The notes: generated from the sequence alone by a model not told the origin. A stretch of DNA of 64,000 nucleotides from Oxalobacteraceae bacterium OTU3CAMAD1 (GCA_024123915.1 CP099650.1:2852001-2916000), one strand, 5' to 3'. Positions 1-10,964 are shown, counted from the first letter of the stretch. Translations and numbers: made by a program.

Positions 1-1296
1 GACACCGTCTCCGGCCACGCGCCGAAAAGCCTGTGGGAGCGTTTTGACGCCGCCTGCACCACGGCCTACGCGCCGGCGGCGGCCCATTTCAAGCAGTTGG
101 CCGACGAGCGTCACGCCAACGCCGCCAAGGCGCAGGTGCTGGTCGACGAGACCCATGCGATGGCCGCGGCCGCCGCCGGCGAAAACGCGGACTTGAAGAA
201 CGTCGCCGCCGCCGGCCAGCGTCTGCGCCAGGTGTGGGGCCGTCTGGGCACCATCGACCGCAAGGAAAAGCGCAAGCTCGACCAGGCCTTCGACAAGGCG
301 CTGGCGCAAATGCTGGCGCCGCTGTCCGAGCAGCGCAAGATCGAAACGGCCAAGCGCGAACAACTGATTATCGAGGCCGAGCAGTTGCAGCCGTCGGACC
401 GCCACACGCTCGACAAGCTGCGCGGTTTGCAGGAACGCTGGCAGGAGCAGGCCAAGGCGCTGCCGCTTGAGCGCAAGGTCGAGCAGGCGCTGTGGCAGCG
501 TTTTCGCGCCGCTTGCGACGCGATCTTCGCCAAGCGCAAGGAAACCGCGCATGCCGCCGATCACGAGCGCAAGGAACACTTGCACGCGCGCGAGGCCATC
601 TGTAAGGAGCTGGAAACGGCCACCTTCAGCGGCGACGACAAGGCACAACTGGCTGCCATCGCCAAGACGCTGCGCGACGCGGCCGCCGCGTGGAACGCGT
701 CCGGCACCGTGCCGCGCGCGGCCGAAGCCAAGATATCGCAGCGCTACCAGGCGGCCGTGGCGGCGGTGCAGGGGCAGGCGGAGGCGATCAAACGCCGCGC
801 CGGCGCCGCCCAGGCCAACGCGCTGCGCGACAAGCTGCGGCTGTGCCAGGCGTTGGAAGCGGCCATCAGCGGTATCGATGGCGCCGGCGCCGACGGTATC
901 GACGCGGCCGACTGGCAAGCCCGTTGGGCCGCCTTGCCGCCGTTGGCGCCCGAGTACGAGCGCGCGCTGCACGGACGCTTCACGGCCGGGCTGGCGGCGT
1001 TGGACGGCAAGCGCGAGGCCTATGCGGCGCAGCTTGAGCGCAACCGCGCCAAATTGCTCGACGAGGTGCTGCGGTTGGAGATCGTCGCCGGTGTCGACAG
1101 CGGGGCCGAATTCGCCCGCGAGCGCCTGAAAATGCAGGTCGAGGTGCTGCAATCGTCGCTCAAGTCCGGCCAGAAGCCGCTGACGGCCGCCGCCGCCTAC
1201 CTGCAATTGTGCGCGATGCCGGCCCTGGCCGACGCCCGCACCGCCAGCCGCATCGAACAGCTGTTCCGCCGCATCGGCGCCTCGGAGCGCGCATGA
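1..1296 (+). CDS. DUF349 domain protein, C-terminal part
   Basis: The reading frame is open from base 1, so the true start lies outside the window; the first in-frame start-like codon (TTG at 97) is internal. The visible 431 residues are Ala/Glu/Lys/Arg-rich, almost entirely helical, and contain repeated units of the type LWERFDAAC and LWQRFRAACDAIFAKRKE, which is the signature of tandem DUF349 repeats. The function of the family is not settled; I infer a cytoplasmic coiled-coil-like protein. The TGA stop overlaps the ATG of moaE in an ATGA arrangement, suggesting translational coupling. Family call is firm, role unknown. Confidence 0.85.
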   Translation, partial: DTVSGHAPKSLWERFDAACTTAYAPAAAHFKQLADERHANAAKAQVLVDETHAMAAAAAGENADLKNVAAAGQRLRQVWGRLGTIDRKEKRKLDQAFDKALAQMLAPLSEQRKIETAKREQLIIEAEQLQPSDRHTLDKLRGLQERWQEQAKALPLERKVEQALWQRFRAACDAIFAKRKETAHAADHERKEHLHAREAICKELETATFSGDDKAQLAAIAKTLRDAAAAWNASGTVPRAAEAKISQRYQAAVAAVQGQAEAIKRRAGAAQANALRDKLRLCQALEAAISGIDGAGADGIDAADWQARWAALPPLAPEYERALHGRFTAGLAALDGKREAYAAQLERNRAKLLDEVLRLEIVAGVDSGAEFARERLKMQVEVLQSSLKSGQKPLTAAAAYLQLCAMPALADARTASRIEQLFRRIGASERA

Positions 1297-1763
1297 GCTT
1301 GAGCGAGGGTTTGAACCAGGTCCGCATCCAGACGGAGGATTTCGATCTGAGCGCCGAGGTGGCGGCGTTGCGCGCGGCCAATCCCAAGATCGGCGCGATT
1401 GTCACGTTTGTGGGCGTCGTGCGCGATCTGAACGAGGGCGCGGCGGTGGCGGAGATGGAGCTGGAGCATTATCCCGGCATGACCGAGCAGTCGATCGGCG
1501 CCGTTATCGAGCGCGCCAGGCAGCGGTGGCCGACGTTCGGCGCGCTGGTGATCCACCGGGTGGGCCCGCTCAAGCCGCTGGACCAGATCGTGCTGGTGGC
1601 GGCGACGGCCGCGCATCGCGGCGAAGCATTCGCGGCTTGTGAATTTATTATCGATTATTTGAAGACCGAAGCGCCGTTCTGGAAGAAGGAACAGACGCCC
1701 GAGGGCGCGCGGTGGGTGGATGCCCGCGTCAGCGACGATGCGGCGTTAGCCAAATGGCAATAA
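1293..1763 (+). CDS. moaE: Molybdopterin synthase catalytic subunit MoaE
   Basis: MoaE is the large subunit of molybdopterin synthase. With thiocarboxylated MoaD it converts cyclic pyranopterin monophosphate to molybdopterin in the cytoplasm. The 156-residue length is normal. Family features visible are GAIVTFVGVVRD near residue 35, the MELEHYPGM strand, HRVGPL, and the C-terminal FWKKE lysine motif at about residue 128 in the catalytic pocket. ATG at 1293 is chosen because it overlaps the upstream stop; the frame also opens 28 codons earlier inside that gene. No moaD or other moa gene is in view, so they probably lie upstream. Confidence 0.93.
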   Translation: MSLSEGLNQVRIQTEDFDLSAEVAALRAANPKIGAIVTFVGVVRDLNEGAAVAEMELEHYPGMTEQSIGAVIERARQRWPTFGALVIHRVGPLKPLDQIVLVAATAAHRGEAFAACEFIIDYLKTEAPFWKKEQTPEGARWVDARVSDDAALAKWQ

Positions 1764-1767
1764 TTGA

Positions 1768-1885
1768 TCACGGAGATACGTAGGGCGGATTAGGCGGAAC
1801 GCCGTAATCGGCTATCGACGCGCCGTCGGCGGCTCAACCATGGCCGATTACGCTGCGCTAATCCGCCCTACGTGTTTCCACGTGA
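1768..1885. repeat. Long imperfect inverted repeat, GTAGGGCGGATTA family
   Basis: The arms 1768-1812 and 1842-1885 are imperfect reverse complements built around ACGTAGGGCGGATTAG and CTAATCCGCCCTACGT. It fills the space between moaE and the clpB promoter. A shorter relative of the right arm is at 10893-10934. This looks like a dispersed REP/MITE-like intergenic element; a transcript would fold into a long hairpin. Confidence 0.75.
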
Positions 1886-1944
1886 TTCGGCGTTTCTTGG
1901 CCCTGCCGGCCGCTAACGCCCCACCGGAACGCCGACCACCCGCC

Positions 1945-1972
1945 CTTGAAAACTGCCCATATAACACTATCT
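1945..1972 (+). promoter_or_regulatory. Candidate sigma-32 heat-shock promoter of clpB
   Basis: CTTGAAAA (1945-1952) is followed by CTATCT (1967-1972), with 18 bases between CTTG and CTAT. This fits the proteobacterial RpoH pattern CTTG-N17/18-CTATAT. It ends 32 bases upstream of the clpB ATG, and clpB is a classic heat-shock gene. Inferred from sequence only. Confidence 0.6.
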
Positions 1973-2004
1973 ACCTGATAAGTTAAATATATCGGAGCAA
2001 TTCC

Positions 2005-4605
<2,601 letters not shown>

Positions 4606-4633
4606 TTGAGCGGCGCTTTAACCCGGGAAGGTC

Positions 4634-4686
4634 GGGGTCGTACCCGCAGGGTACGACCCCCGTTTGCCGCCCTGCGGGTTGAACGG
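4634..4686. repeat. Intergenic hairpin repeat, copy A
   Basis: A perfect 12-base stem, GGGGTCGTACCC (4634-4645) and GGGTACGACCCC (4649-4660), has a 3-base loop and is followed by the tail TGCGGGTTGAACGG (4673-4686). Related copies with the same tail lie at 7392-7438 and 22573-22625, each just 3' of a plus-strand gene. There is no T-tract, so it is not a canonical intrinsic terminator. Confidence 0.8.
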
Positions 4687-4693
4687 TTCCCGG

Positions 4694-5488
4694 TTACGCG
4701 CGTTGGTCGAAAAACGCTGACGGGCTGTTGCCGAAGGTCTTCTTGAACATCGCGGAAAACGCCGACTGGCTGGCGTAGCCCAACTGCGCCGCCACCTGCG
4801 ACAAGGGCACGCCGCGCGCGATCAACGGCGCGGCGTGCGCCAGCCTGACCTGCTGGCGCCACTGCACGAAACCCATCCCGAGTTCACGTTCGAACAAACG
4901 GCTCAACGTCCGGTCCGACGCGCCGACCTGGCCGGCCCACTGCTGCAACGTCAGTTCGGCGCCGGGATCGGCGATCAGCGCATCGCACAGCGCCCGGAGC
5001 CGTTTGTCGGCCGGCAGCGGCACGCGGATCGGTCGCACTGCGCAGCGCGGCAGCTCGTCCAATATCATCTCCCCCAATAATTTCTCGCGTTTCGATCGCT
5101 CATGCTGGTCGTGTTGTTCCAGCGCGGCGATCAATTCGCGCAGCAGGCTCGATACCTCCAGCACCTTGCAGTCATCGCCGGGAAAGGGCGAGCGGCTGGC
5201 GTGCACGCACAACGGCCGCATGCGCGAGGGTTCGAGCACGGTGACGGCGTGCACCACATCGGGCGCGATCCAGATCGCCCGCTGCGGCGGCACGATCCAG
5301 CTGCTGTTATTGGCCGTCACGCGCATGACGCCCTGCATCGCATAAGTGAACTGGCCCCACGGATGGTGGTGGGGCAGGAGGTTGGCGTCGGCCGGCAGGT
5401 CGCGCCCCGACATGGTCAACGGGCGCTCCGGCGTTGGATCGTCGCGATCCGAGTCGAAGTGTGTGTGGGTGACGATGGGAAGGCGCAT
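4694..5488 (-). CDS. AraC-family transcriptional regulator with cupin sensor domain
   Basis: The 264-residue protein has an N-terminal cupin-like AraC ligand domain with the His-rich strand HHHPWGQFTYAMQG near residue 40, followed by WIVPPQRAIWIAPDVVH. The C-terminal AraC double helix-turn-helix includes LSRLFERELGMGFVQWRQQ and AAQLGYASQSAFSAMFKKTFG. The start is ATG at 5488 (MRLPIVTHTHFDSD), where homologues usually begin; the frame continues 22 codons upstream to 5554 without a clear ribosome site. It is divergent from the MFS gene at 5595, so that transporter is its likely target. The ligand is not predictable. Confidence 0.88.
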   Translation of the reverse strand: MRLPIVTHTHFDSDRDDPTPERPLTMSGRDLPADANLLPHHHPWGQFTYAMQGVMRVTANNSSWIVPPQRAIWIAPDVVHAVTVLEPSRMRPLCVHASRSPFPGDDCKVLEVSSLLRELIAALEQHDQHERSKREKLLGEMILDELPRCAVRPIRVPLPADKRLRALCDALIADPGAELTLQQWAGQVGASDRTLSRLFERELGMGFVQWRQQVRLAHAAPLIARGVPLSQVAAQLGYASQSAFSAMFKKTFGNSPSAFFDQRA

Positions 5489-5594
5489 GGAGTCGACCTG
5501 ATGGCGTAATCGCGACAAATGTTGTCGCTCTATCTTAAACCAGACTCCCGACAATTGCTTACACTTTGGTCAATAATCGACAGAGGAGAGCTTA

Positions 5595-6821
5595 ATGAGT
5601 GAAACGACACTGTTGCGCCAGGATGCCAAGGTCATCACCTTGGTAGGACTCGCGCACGGCACTTCCCACTTCTACCACGTGATCCTGGCCGCGCTGATCC
5701 CCTGGCTGAAACCCGAATTCCACCTCAGCTACGCCGAACTCGGCCTGCTGATGACGGTTTTCTTCGCCGTCTCCGGCGTCGGCCAGGCGATGGCTGGCTT
5801 CGTGGTCGACCGCTTCGGCGCGCGCGCCGTCTTGTTCACGGGCATCGCGCTGCTGGGCCTGTCGGCGGTGATGCTGGCCGGCGCCCACAGCTATGCCCAG
5901 TTGATGGCCGGCGCCTTCCTGGCCGGCTGCGGCAATTGCGTGTTCCACCCTGCCGACTACACCTTGCTCAACCAGCGCGTCTCCAGGGCCCGGCTGGCGC
6001 ACGGCTTCTCGGTGCACGGCATCAGCGGTAATATCGGCTGGGCGCTCTCGCCGCTGTTCCTCACTTTTGTTGCGGCCCGCACCGACTGGCGCACCGCGTT
6101 GCTGAGCGCCGCGTTGCTGCCGCTTGCGGTGCTGGCGCTGCTGCTGTGGAATCGCCACGCGCTGCGGCCCGAACCGCTGGCCGTGCCGGCCGCCACGGCA
6201 GCCGGCGCGCCAGCCCCCGCCGGCGCCCTCGATTTCCTGCGCCTTAAAGTGGTGTGGATGTGCTTTGGCTTCTTCCTGATATCGGCTGTCGCGCTGGCCG
6301 GCATCCAGACCTTCGCCGCCACCAGCCTGGTGAGCCTGTACGGCATGTCGCTGCAATGGGCGACCTCGGCTTACACCTGCTTCATGTTCGCGTCGGCCGC
6401 CGGCACGCTGTACGGCGGCTTCCTCGGCGCCGGCAGCCGCCACCACGACCGCATCATTATGCTGGCCTTCGCCAGCGCGGCCTTGCTGGCGCTGGTGCTC
6501 GCCGCCGCCGTGGTGCCGGCGTGGATGGCGATCGTGCTGATGGGAATGATCGGCCTGGTCACCGGCATCGCCGGACCGTCGCGCGATCTGATGATACGCG
6601 GCGCGGCGCCGGCCAACGCCACCGGGCGCGTGTTCGGCGTTGTCTATTCGGGACTGGACAGCGGGCTGGCGCTCGGCCCGTTGCTGTTCGGCGCGCTGAT
6701 GGATGCCAATCATCCCGCCGGCGTGTTCGTCTTCATCGGCGTGTTCCAGGCGCTGGTGATCGTCACCACGATAGGCGTCGGCAACAACAGCCGCGTGGCC
6801 GGCGTACCCAAAACAGCTTAG
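5595..6821 (+). CDS. MFS transporter
   Basis: A 408-residue, strongly hydrophobic protein with about 12 predicted transmembrane helices and a central cytoplasmic loop rich in Ala/Pro near residues 195-215. The N-terminal HGTSHFYHVILAALIPWL and the following DRFGARAVL loop are typical of the major facilitator superfamily, and the start recalls Fsr-like (fosmidomycin-resistance-type) exporters. The substrate is unknown. ATG at 5595 is preceded by GAGGAGAG. It shares a 106-base divergent promoter region with the AraC regulator. It may be co-transcribed with the RraA-like gene 36 bases downstream. Confidence 0.88.
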   Translation: MSETTLLRQDAKVITLVGLAHGTSHFYHVILAALIPWLKPEFHLSYAELGLLMTVFFAVSGVGQAMAGFVVDRFGARAVLFTGIALLGLSAVMLAGAHSYAQLMAGAFLAGCGNCVFHPADYTLLNQRVSRARLAHGFSVHGISGNIGWALSPLFLTFVAARTDWRTALLSAALLPLAVLALLLWNRHALRPEPLAVPAATAAGAPAPAGALDFLRLKVVWMCFGFFLISAVALAGIQTFAATSLVSLYGMSLQWATSAYTCFMFASAAGTLYGGFLGAGSRHHDRIIMLAFASAALLALVLAAAVVPAWMAIVLMGMIGLVTGIAGPSRDLMIRGAAPANATGRVFGVVYSGLDSGLALGPLLFGALMDANHPAGVFVFIGVFQALVIVTTIGVGNNSRVAGVPKTA

Positions 6822-6857
6822 AATTGGCTTCATCCAATTCAGCCGCGAGGTAAGACG

Positions 6858-7352
6858 ATGAGCTTTGCCACCACCGATTTGTGTGACGATCATCCCAATC
6901 TGCTGGAAGACGGGCGTCTCGCCGTGCTGCCGCCGGTGTTCCGGCACTTCGGCAAGCATGTGCGGTTTTCCGGGCGCGTCACCACGCTGAAGGTGCACGA
7001 GGATAACGCGCTGGTGCGCGCGATGCTCGAGACGCAAGGCGACGGCAACGTGCTGGTCATCGACGGCGGCGGCAGCCTGCGGCGTGCGCTGGTCGGCGGA
7101 CAACTGGGTCTGCTGGCGCAGGATAACGGCTGGGCCGGCATCGTCGTCGATGGCTGCATCCGCGACACCGACGAAATCAACGCCTGCGAGATCGGCGTGC
7201 GCGCGCTTGGCGCCCATCCGCAAAAAAGCGGCAAGAAGGGCGCCGGCGAGCGCAACCTGCGTGTCCACATCGCCGGCGTTGCGGTCAATCCGGGTGACTG
7301 GATTTATGCCGACGCCGACGGCATTCTGGTGGCGCAGCAAAAACTGGCTTGA
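6858..7352 (+). CDS. RraA-family protein (RNase E inhibitor / aldolase-like)
   Basis: The 164-residue length matches RraA. The motifs DLCDDHP at the N-terminus, [21 protein letters not shown], the central [10 protein letters not shown] and the C-terminal [13 protein letters not shown] are diagnostic of the RraA/HMG-aldolase family. RraA binds and inhibits RNase E in enterobacteria, while close relatives are class II 4-hydroxy-4-methyl-2-oxoglutarate aldolases. The sequence alone does not decide between these, so no gene symbol is given. ATG follows GAGGTAAGACG. A hairpin repeat lies 40 bases after the stop. Confidence 0.88.
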   Translation: MSFATTDLCDDHPNLLEDGRLAVLPPVFRHFGKHVRFSGRVTTLKVHEDNALVRAMLETQGDGNVLVIDGGGSLRRALVGGQLGLLAQDNGWAGIVVDGCIRDTDEINACEIGVRALGAHPQKSGKKGAGERNLRVHIAGVAVNPGDWIYADADGILVAQQKLA

Positions 7353-7391
7353 ACCCGCGCGCTTTTAGCGATACGCCCGCCGTACCGCTTA

Positions 7392-7438
7392 AGGGTCGTA
7401 CCCCGAGGGGTACGACCCTGTTCGGCCGTGCGGGTTGA
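7392..7438. repeat. Intergenic hairpin repeat, copy B
   Basis: AGGGTCGTACCCC (7392-7404) and GGGGTACGACCCT (7407-7419) form a perfect 13-base stem with a 2-base loop. The shared tail TGCGGGTTGA follows at 7429-7438. It is located between the convergent RraA-like gene and the small gene ending at 7459. Confidence 0.8.
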
Positions 7439-7458
7439 TCGCAGCGCAGACCCTGCGC

Positions 7459-7695
7459 TCACGGCGTGCCGTGGGCCTTTTGCATGTGCATGTCCAGATG
7501 CTTGCGCAGACGCTGCTGGAAGATGGTGGCGTCTTCGATGGTGCCCATGTCGTCGTCCACTTCCATCAGGTGTGTCTGATAGCCCTCCGCGAACGAGACG
7601 TTAGCCTCGACCTCGCCTTGTTTCTCCGACAGGGAGTGACCCTGCACGGCACCAAGAATGTTCCCTTGGTCGTCGGTGATGATGGTCATTTTCAT
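7459..7695 (-). CDS. Small protein of unknown function (78 aa)
   Basis: I do not recognise this protein. It begins MKMTIITDDQGNILGAVQG, a pattern suggesting a short beta-hairpin, and ends in a helical Gln/Arg/His-rich segment (FQQRLRKHLDMHMQKAHG). It has no signal peptide and no membrane segment. Its ATG overlaps the TGA of the gene at 7692-7949 (stop/start overlap), so the two are translationally coupled. It is acidic in the middle (LMEVDDDMGTIEDA). Coupling to a gene with a strong ribosome site supports it being real. Confidence 0.65.
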   Translation of the reverse strand: MKMTIITDDQGNILGAVQGHSLSEKQGEVEANVSFAEGYQTHLMEVDDDMGTIEDATIFQQRLRKHLDMHMQKAHGTP

Positions 7696-7949
7696 ACCAT
7701 GCCTCCGCCTTGTAAGTTGTGAAAGGCGCCACCGATGCCGCGATTGTGAATCTGCACGAAATAGGTGGCGTTGCCGTTGTTTTCCTTGCGCTTGGCCTGC
7801 TCGTCGGCGACGTGGACCGCACCCTGGTTAGGTGCTTTGACATCGGCCGATGCGAACTGCGTACCGCGGTCGCCCGGATAGCTGTAGCTCCAGAACGCCG
7901 TTTGACCTGGCGCCAGGAAGGTCAGCGGGCCTACATTGTTGAATGCCAT
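7692..7949 (-). CDS. Small protein of unknown function (85 aa)
   Basis: Not recognised. The 85-residue sequence starts MAFNNVGPLTFLAPGQTAFW and is rich in Gly, Asn, Phe and aromatic residues (FWSYSYPGDRG). It lacks an obvious signal peptide or transmembrane helix and looks like a small beta-strand protein. ATG at 7949 is chosen over the upstream in-frame codon at 7997 because GGAGGAGATT sits immediately before it. It is the first gene of a two-gene unit with the 78-residue gene. Confidence 0.65.
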   Translation of the reverse strand: MAFNNVGPLTFLAPGQTAFWSYSYPGDRGTQFASADVKAPNQGAVHVADEQAKRKENNGNATYFVQIHNRGIGGAFHNLQGGGMV

Positions 7950-8125
7950 AATCTCCTCCAAAAAGTGCGTCGCACCGGCGAATGCCCGAGCGGCCATTCC
8001 ATCTTAGTCACCGCTACCGAGCCCGCTTTGATGCAAACGATGTGGGGCCTTTTTTGTCCGCCGGGGCTTTCTAGTGGATAATGCGGGATTGTGATGCACC
8101 ATTTATTTTAGGAAGTACCCAAGCT

Positions 8126-9055
8126 ATGTTGAGTTACCGCCACGGCTTTCACGCTGGCAATCACGCCGATGTATTGAAGCATTTCGTGACCATCCAGCTG
8201 ATGCAGTATCTGAACCAGAAAGATACCGCGTACAGCTACATCGACACGCACTCCGGCGCCGGCGTCTACGCGCTCGACAGCGCTTTCGCGTCCAAGAACG
8301 CCGAATACGACACCGGCATCGGCCCGCTGTGGGAGCGCACCGACCTGCCAGCGCCGATCAAGGAATACGTCGACCTGATCAAGGCCATGAACCCGAGCGG
8401 CAAGATGCGCTACTACCCGGGTTCGCCGTACATCGCCGACCAGGTCGCGCGCGAGCAAGACCGTCTGCGCCTGTTCGAGCTCCATCCGGCCGATTCGAAA
8501 CTGCTGGCCGATAACTTCCGCAAGCTCGACGAGCACGCCGCGCAGCAGGGCATCCGTCCGACCACGCGCGGCAAGCGCGTGCTGGTCACCCGTGGCGACG
8601 GTTTCCAGGCGCTCAAGGCGCTGCTGCCGCCGCCGTCGCGCCGCGCGCTGGTGCTGATCGACCCGCCGTACGAAGACAAGATGGACTACAAAAAGGTCAA
8701 GGACACGCTGGCCGAGGCGCTGGGCCGCTTCCCGACCGGCACCTACGCGGTCTGGTATCCGCTGCTGCAGCGCATGGAATCGCGCCAGTTCGCCGACAAG
8801 CTCAAGCAGTTGCCGTGCAGCGACTGGCTCAACGTCGTGCTGACCACGCACACGCCGATGCCGGACGGTTTCGGCCTGCACAGCAGCGGCATGTTCATCC
8901 TGAATCCGCCGTACACGCTCGAGCCGATGCTCAAGGAAGTGATGCCTTGGCTGGTCAAGGCGCTGGCCAAGGACAGCGGCGCCAAATTCACGCTGGAGAG
9001 CGGCAAACCGACTTCTACGCGCAACACTCCCGCGCGCCGTCCTGTTACTCGATAG
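8126..9055 (+). CDS. rlmJ: 23S rRNA (adenine2030-N6)-methyltransferase RlmJ
   Basis: RlmJ methylates A2030 of 23S rRNA using S-adenosylmethionine. The N-terminal signature MLSYRHGFHAGNHADVLKH is nearly the family consensus. SAM-binding DTHSGAGVY (about residue 48) and catalytic motif VLIDPPYE (about residue 175) are present. The frame is open 15 codons upstream to 8081, but ATG at 8126 gives the canonical N-terminus and follows AGGAAG. At 309 residues it is slightly longer than the E. coli enzyme, with a Lys/Arg/Pro-rich tail. Monocistronic by position. Confidence 0.96.
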   Translation: MLSYRHGFHAGNHADVLKHFVTIQLMQYLNQKDTAYSYIDTHSGAGVYALDSAFASKNAEYDTGIGPLWERTDLPAPIKEYVDLIKAMNPSGKMRYYPGSPYIADQVAREQDRLRLFELHPADSKLLADNFRKLDEHAAQQGIRPTTRGKRVLVTRGDGFQALKALLPPPSRRALVLIDPPYEDKMDYKKVKDTLAEALGRFPTGTYAVWYPLLQRMESRQFADKLKQLPCSDWLNVVLTTHTPMPDGFGLHSSGMFILNPPYTLEPMLKEVMPWLVKALAKDSGAKFTLESGKPTSTRNTPARRPVTR

Positions 9056-9155
9056 AAAAATGTTGTCAAGACGGTAGGTGCGGGTTAGTCTGGCGGTTAG
9101 CGGGTCGCTCGCTGAGATAGCGACCCGGATAATGCGATCGCAGATTGGGAAATGA

Positions 9156-10424
9156 ATGATGACAGCCCCGGAGCTGCCGCCGTCCAAGCTTGCGGACAAT
9201 TTCTTTCTGGCCCGCCAGCCCATCCTCAACCGGGGGCAGCGGCTGGTCGGCTATGAACTGCTGTTTCGTGACGCGCACACCAACAACGCGGCCAACATCA
9301 CCGACCAGGCCGCGGCCACGGCTACCGTGATCGCCCACGCGTCCGAGCTGGGCATGGGCCATGTGGTCGGCGATCAGATGGCCTTCGTCAATGTCGACGG
9401 CGTCGGCCTGATGAGCGATTTCATCCGCTTTCTGCCCAACGACAAAGTCATCCTCGAAATCCTTGAGACCGTCAAAGCCACGCCGGACGTGCTGGACCGC
9501 ATTCGCGAGCTCAAGCAGGCCGGCTTCCGCTTCGCGCTCGACGACGTCATCGGCGCGACCGAGGACGTGCAAAAGCTGCAGGCGCTGTGCGACGTCATCA
9601 AGGTCGACATCCAGGACATGCAGCCCGGCACCTTGCCGGCGCTGGCCCGCGTGCTCAAGAACCCCAAGCAAAAGCTGCTGGCCGAGAAGGTCGAGACGGT
9701 CGAGGAATTCCGCCAGTGCATGGATCTGGGATTCGAATATTTCCAGGGATATTATTTCGCCCGCCCGGTGATCTTGAGCGGCAAGAAGATCTCGCCGTCG
9801 CAGCGCAGCGTGCTGCATCTTCTGGAGCTGCTTGATGCCGACGCCAGCAGCCACGAGATCGAAAGCAGCGTCAAGCACGATGCCTTGATCACCTTGAATT
9901 TGCTGCGGCTGGTGAACACGCCGGCGGTCGGCACGCGTTACCGCATCAACTCGGTGGGGCACGCGCTGATGGTGCTGGGGCGTCGCCAGCTCAAGCGTTG
10001 GTTGCAGATTTTGCTGTATGTGAAGGGGGCGGGGGCGCAGGAGTTCACGTCGCCGCTGCTGCAGCTGGCGACCACGCGCGGCAAGACGATCGAGCTGATG
10101 GTCGAACATTTGCGGCCGGGGCAGCGGGTCAGCGCCGACATCGGGTTCACGGTCGGCGTGATGTCGTTGATGGACACCTTGTTCTCGATCCAGATGCGCG
10201 ATGTGCTGGAGAGCGTGAACGTGCTCGACGAAGTGAGGGCGGCGCTGCTGCATCGCGGCGGCGACTACGGCAGCATGCTCAGTCTGATCGAGCACATCGA
10301 GCACGGGCGGGAAGGGCAGGTCTTGGCGAAGATGCTGAGCCAGATGTCGCTCAGGCCGGCGGATCTGTACGCGATACAGCTGGCCGCGATCGAGTGGGTG
10401 ACCGAATACACGCGCGGGTTTTAA
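9156..10424 (+). CDS. EAL-like/HDOD signalling protein (probably inactive phosphodiesterase)
   Basis: The 422-residue protein joins an N-terminal EAL-type domain (about 15-215) to a C-terminal HDOD domain (about 220-400; LLRLVNTPAVG, ALMVLGRRQLKRWLQ). This is the YuxH-type arrangement. The signature EAL is replaced by ELL in YELLFR near residue 31, although later EAL-fold motifs such as DDVIG and EKVET remain. I infer loss of cyclic-di-GMP hydrolysis and a protein-interaction or nucleotide-sensing role. No signal peptide or membrane segment. A decayed hairpin repeat follows the stop. Confidence 0.88.
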   Translation: MMTAPELPPSKLADNFFLARQPILNRGQRLVGYELLFRDAHTNNAANITDQAAATATVIAHASELGMGHVVGDQMAFVNVDGVGLMSDFIRFLPNDKVILEILETVKATPDVLDRIRELKQAGFRFALDDVIGATEDVQKLQALCDVIKVDIQDMQPGTLPALARVLKNPKQKLLAEKVETVEEFRQCMDLGFEYFQGYYFARPVILSGKKISPSQRSVLHLLELLDADASSHEIESSVKHDALITLNLLRLVNTPAVGTRYRINSVGHALMVLGRRQLKRWLQILLYVKGAGAQEFTSPLLQLATTRGKTIELMVEHLRPGQRVSADIGFTVGVMSLMDTLFSIQMRDVLESVNVLDEVRAALLHRGGDYGSMLSLIEHIEHGREGQVLAKMLSQMSLRPADLYAIQLAAIEWVTEYTRGF

Positions 10425-10432
10425 CACGGCGG

Positions 10433-10455
10433 GGGTCAGGTCCGACATTCGGACA
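10433..10455. repeat. Possible decayed hairpin repeat
   Basis: GGGGGTCAG followed by GTCCGA-CAT-TCGGAC (stem 10440-10445 and 10449-10454) lies directly after the EAL/HDOD gene. The outer arm is not completed on the 3' side. It resembles the left half of the GGGGTC-type hairpins at 4634, 7392 and 22573. Confidence 0.4.
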
Positions 10456-10480
10456 CGGACTGATCACTAAGGAGGTGGCG

Positions 10481-10831
10481 TTGAGCAGGAAGGTCTTGCG
10501 CATCAAGATGACCGTGGTGGCGTGCGTGTCCGCCGCCGCGCTGACCTATTGTTCACTGCTCGTGCCTGGGCGCGTCAGTGCGGTCTGCTCCAACTTGGGC
10601 ACGCCAGTCTATTGTCCCGTGATCGCGTATGGGTTTCCGCTACCGTTTGTCGCAGACAGTCAGTCGATTTCACCAGTCGGCTCGGTGGCAAGGGATCCCT
10701 TGTCGTTGTTGATCGGCGAGGATGAGGTCTTGTGGCCGCAGCTAATGCTGACGGCATTGTTTTGGCTGTTCGTGGTGGTTACCGGCAGGTTGACGTGGCT
10801 GCGCTGGGGATGGGGGCGATACCGCCGTTAG
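10481..10831 (+). CDS. Small membrane protein of unknown function (TTG start)
   Basis: A strong AAGGAGGT (10469-10476) precedes a TTG at 10481, giving 116 residues beginning with a basic stretch (SRKVLRIK). Two hydrophobic segments are visible: TVVACVSAAALTYCSLLV near the N-terminus and WPQLMLTALFWLFVVVTG near the C-terminus. Both termini are basic, so a two-helix inner-membrane protein with a loop of about 60 residues is likely. An alternative start is ATG at 10526. No recognisable family; real-gene status rests on the ribosome site and topology. Confidence 0.55.
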   Translation: MSRKVLRIKMTVVACVSAAALTYCSLLVPGRVSAVCSNLGTPVYCPVIAYGFPLPFVADSQSISPVGSVARDPLSLLIGEDEVLWPQLMLTALFWLFVVVTGRLTWLRWGWGRYRR

Positions 10832-10892
10832 CCTCGTCCTTCGGATGGGTTCATGCCCCGGGGCGAAGTATGAGCCGCTGAGGTGCATGCAT

Positions 10893-10934
10893 GGCGGATT
10901 ACGCTTCGCTAATCCGCCCTACGTGTCTCCGTGG
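10893..10934. repeat. Short copy of the GTAGGGCGGATTA inverted repeat
   Basis: GGCGGATTA (10893-10901) and TAATCCGCC (10910-10918) form a hairpin, followed by CTACGTGTCTCCGTGG. The sequence matches the right arm of the element at 1768-1885 over most of its length. It sits between two converging genes. Confidence 0.7.
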
Positions 10935-10964
10935 TTTGCCCTGGTTCCGTGCCGGCAATGCTTT

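Noticed and set aside
4634..4660. Hairpin after clpB as an intrinsic terminator
   Set aside because: It has no T-tract and belongs to a dispersed repeat family sharing a 3' tail, so it is listed as a repeat.
5592..7340. 582-codon antisense frame spanning the MFS and RraA-like genes
   Set aside because: It crosses two well-supported genes on the other strand and has no recognisable domain.
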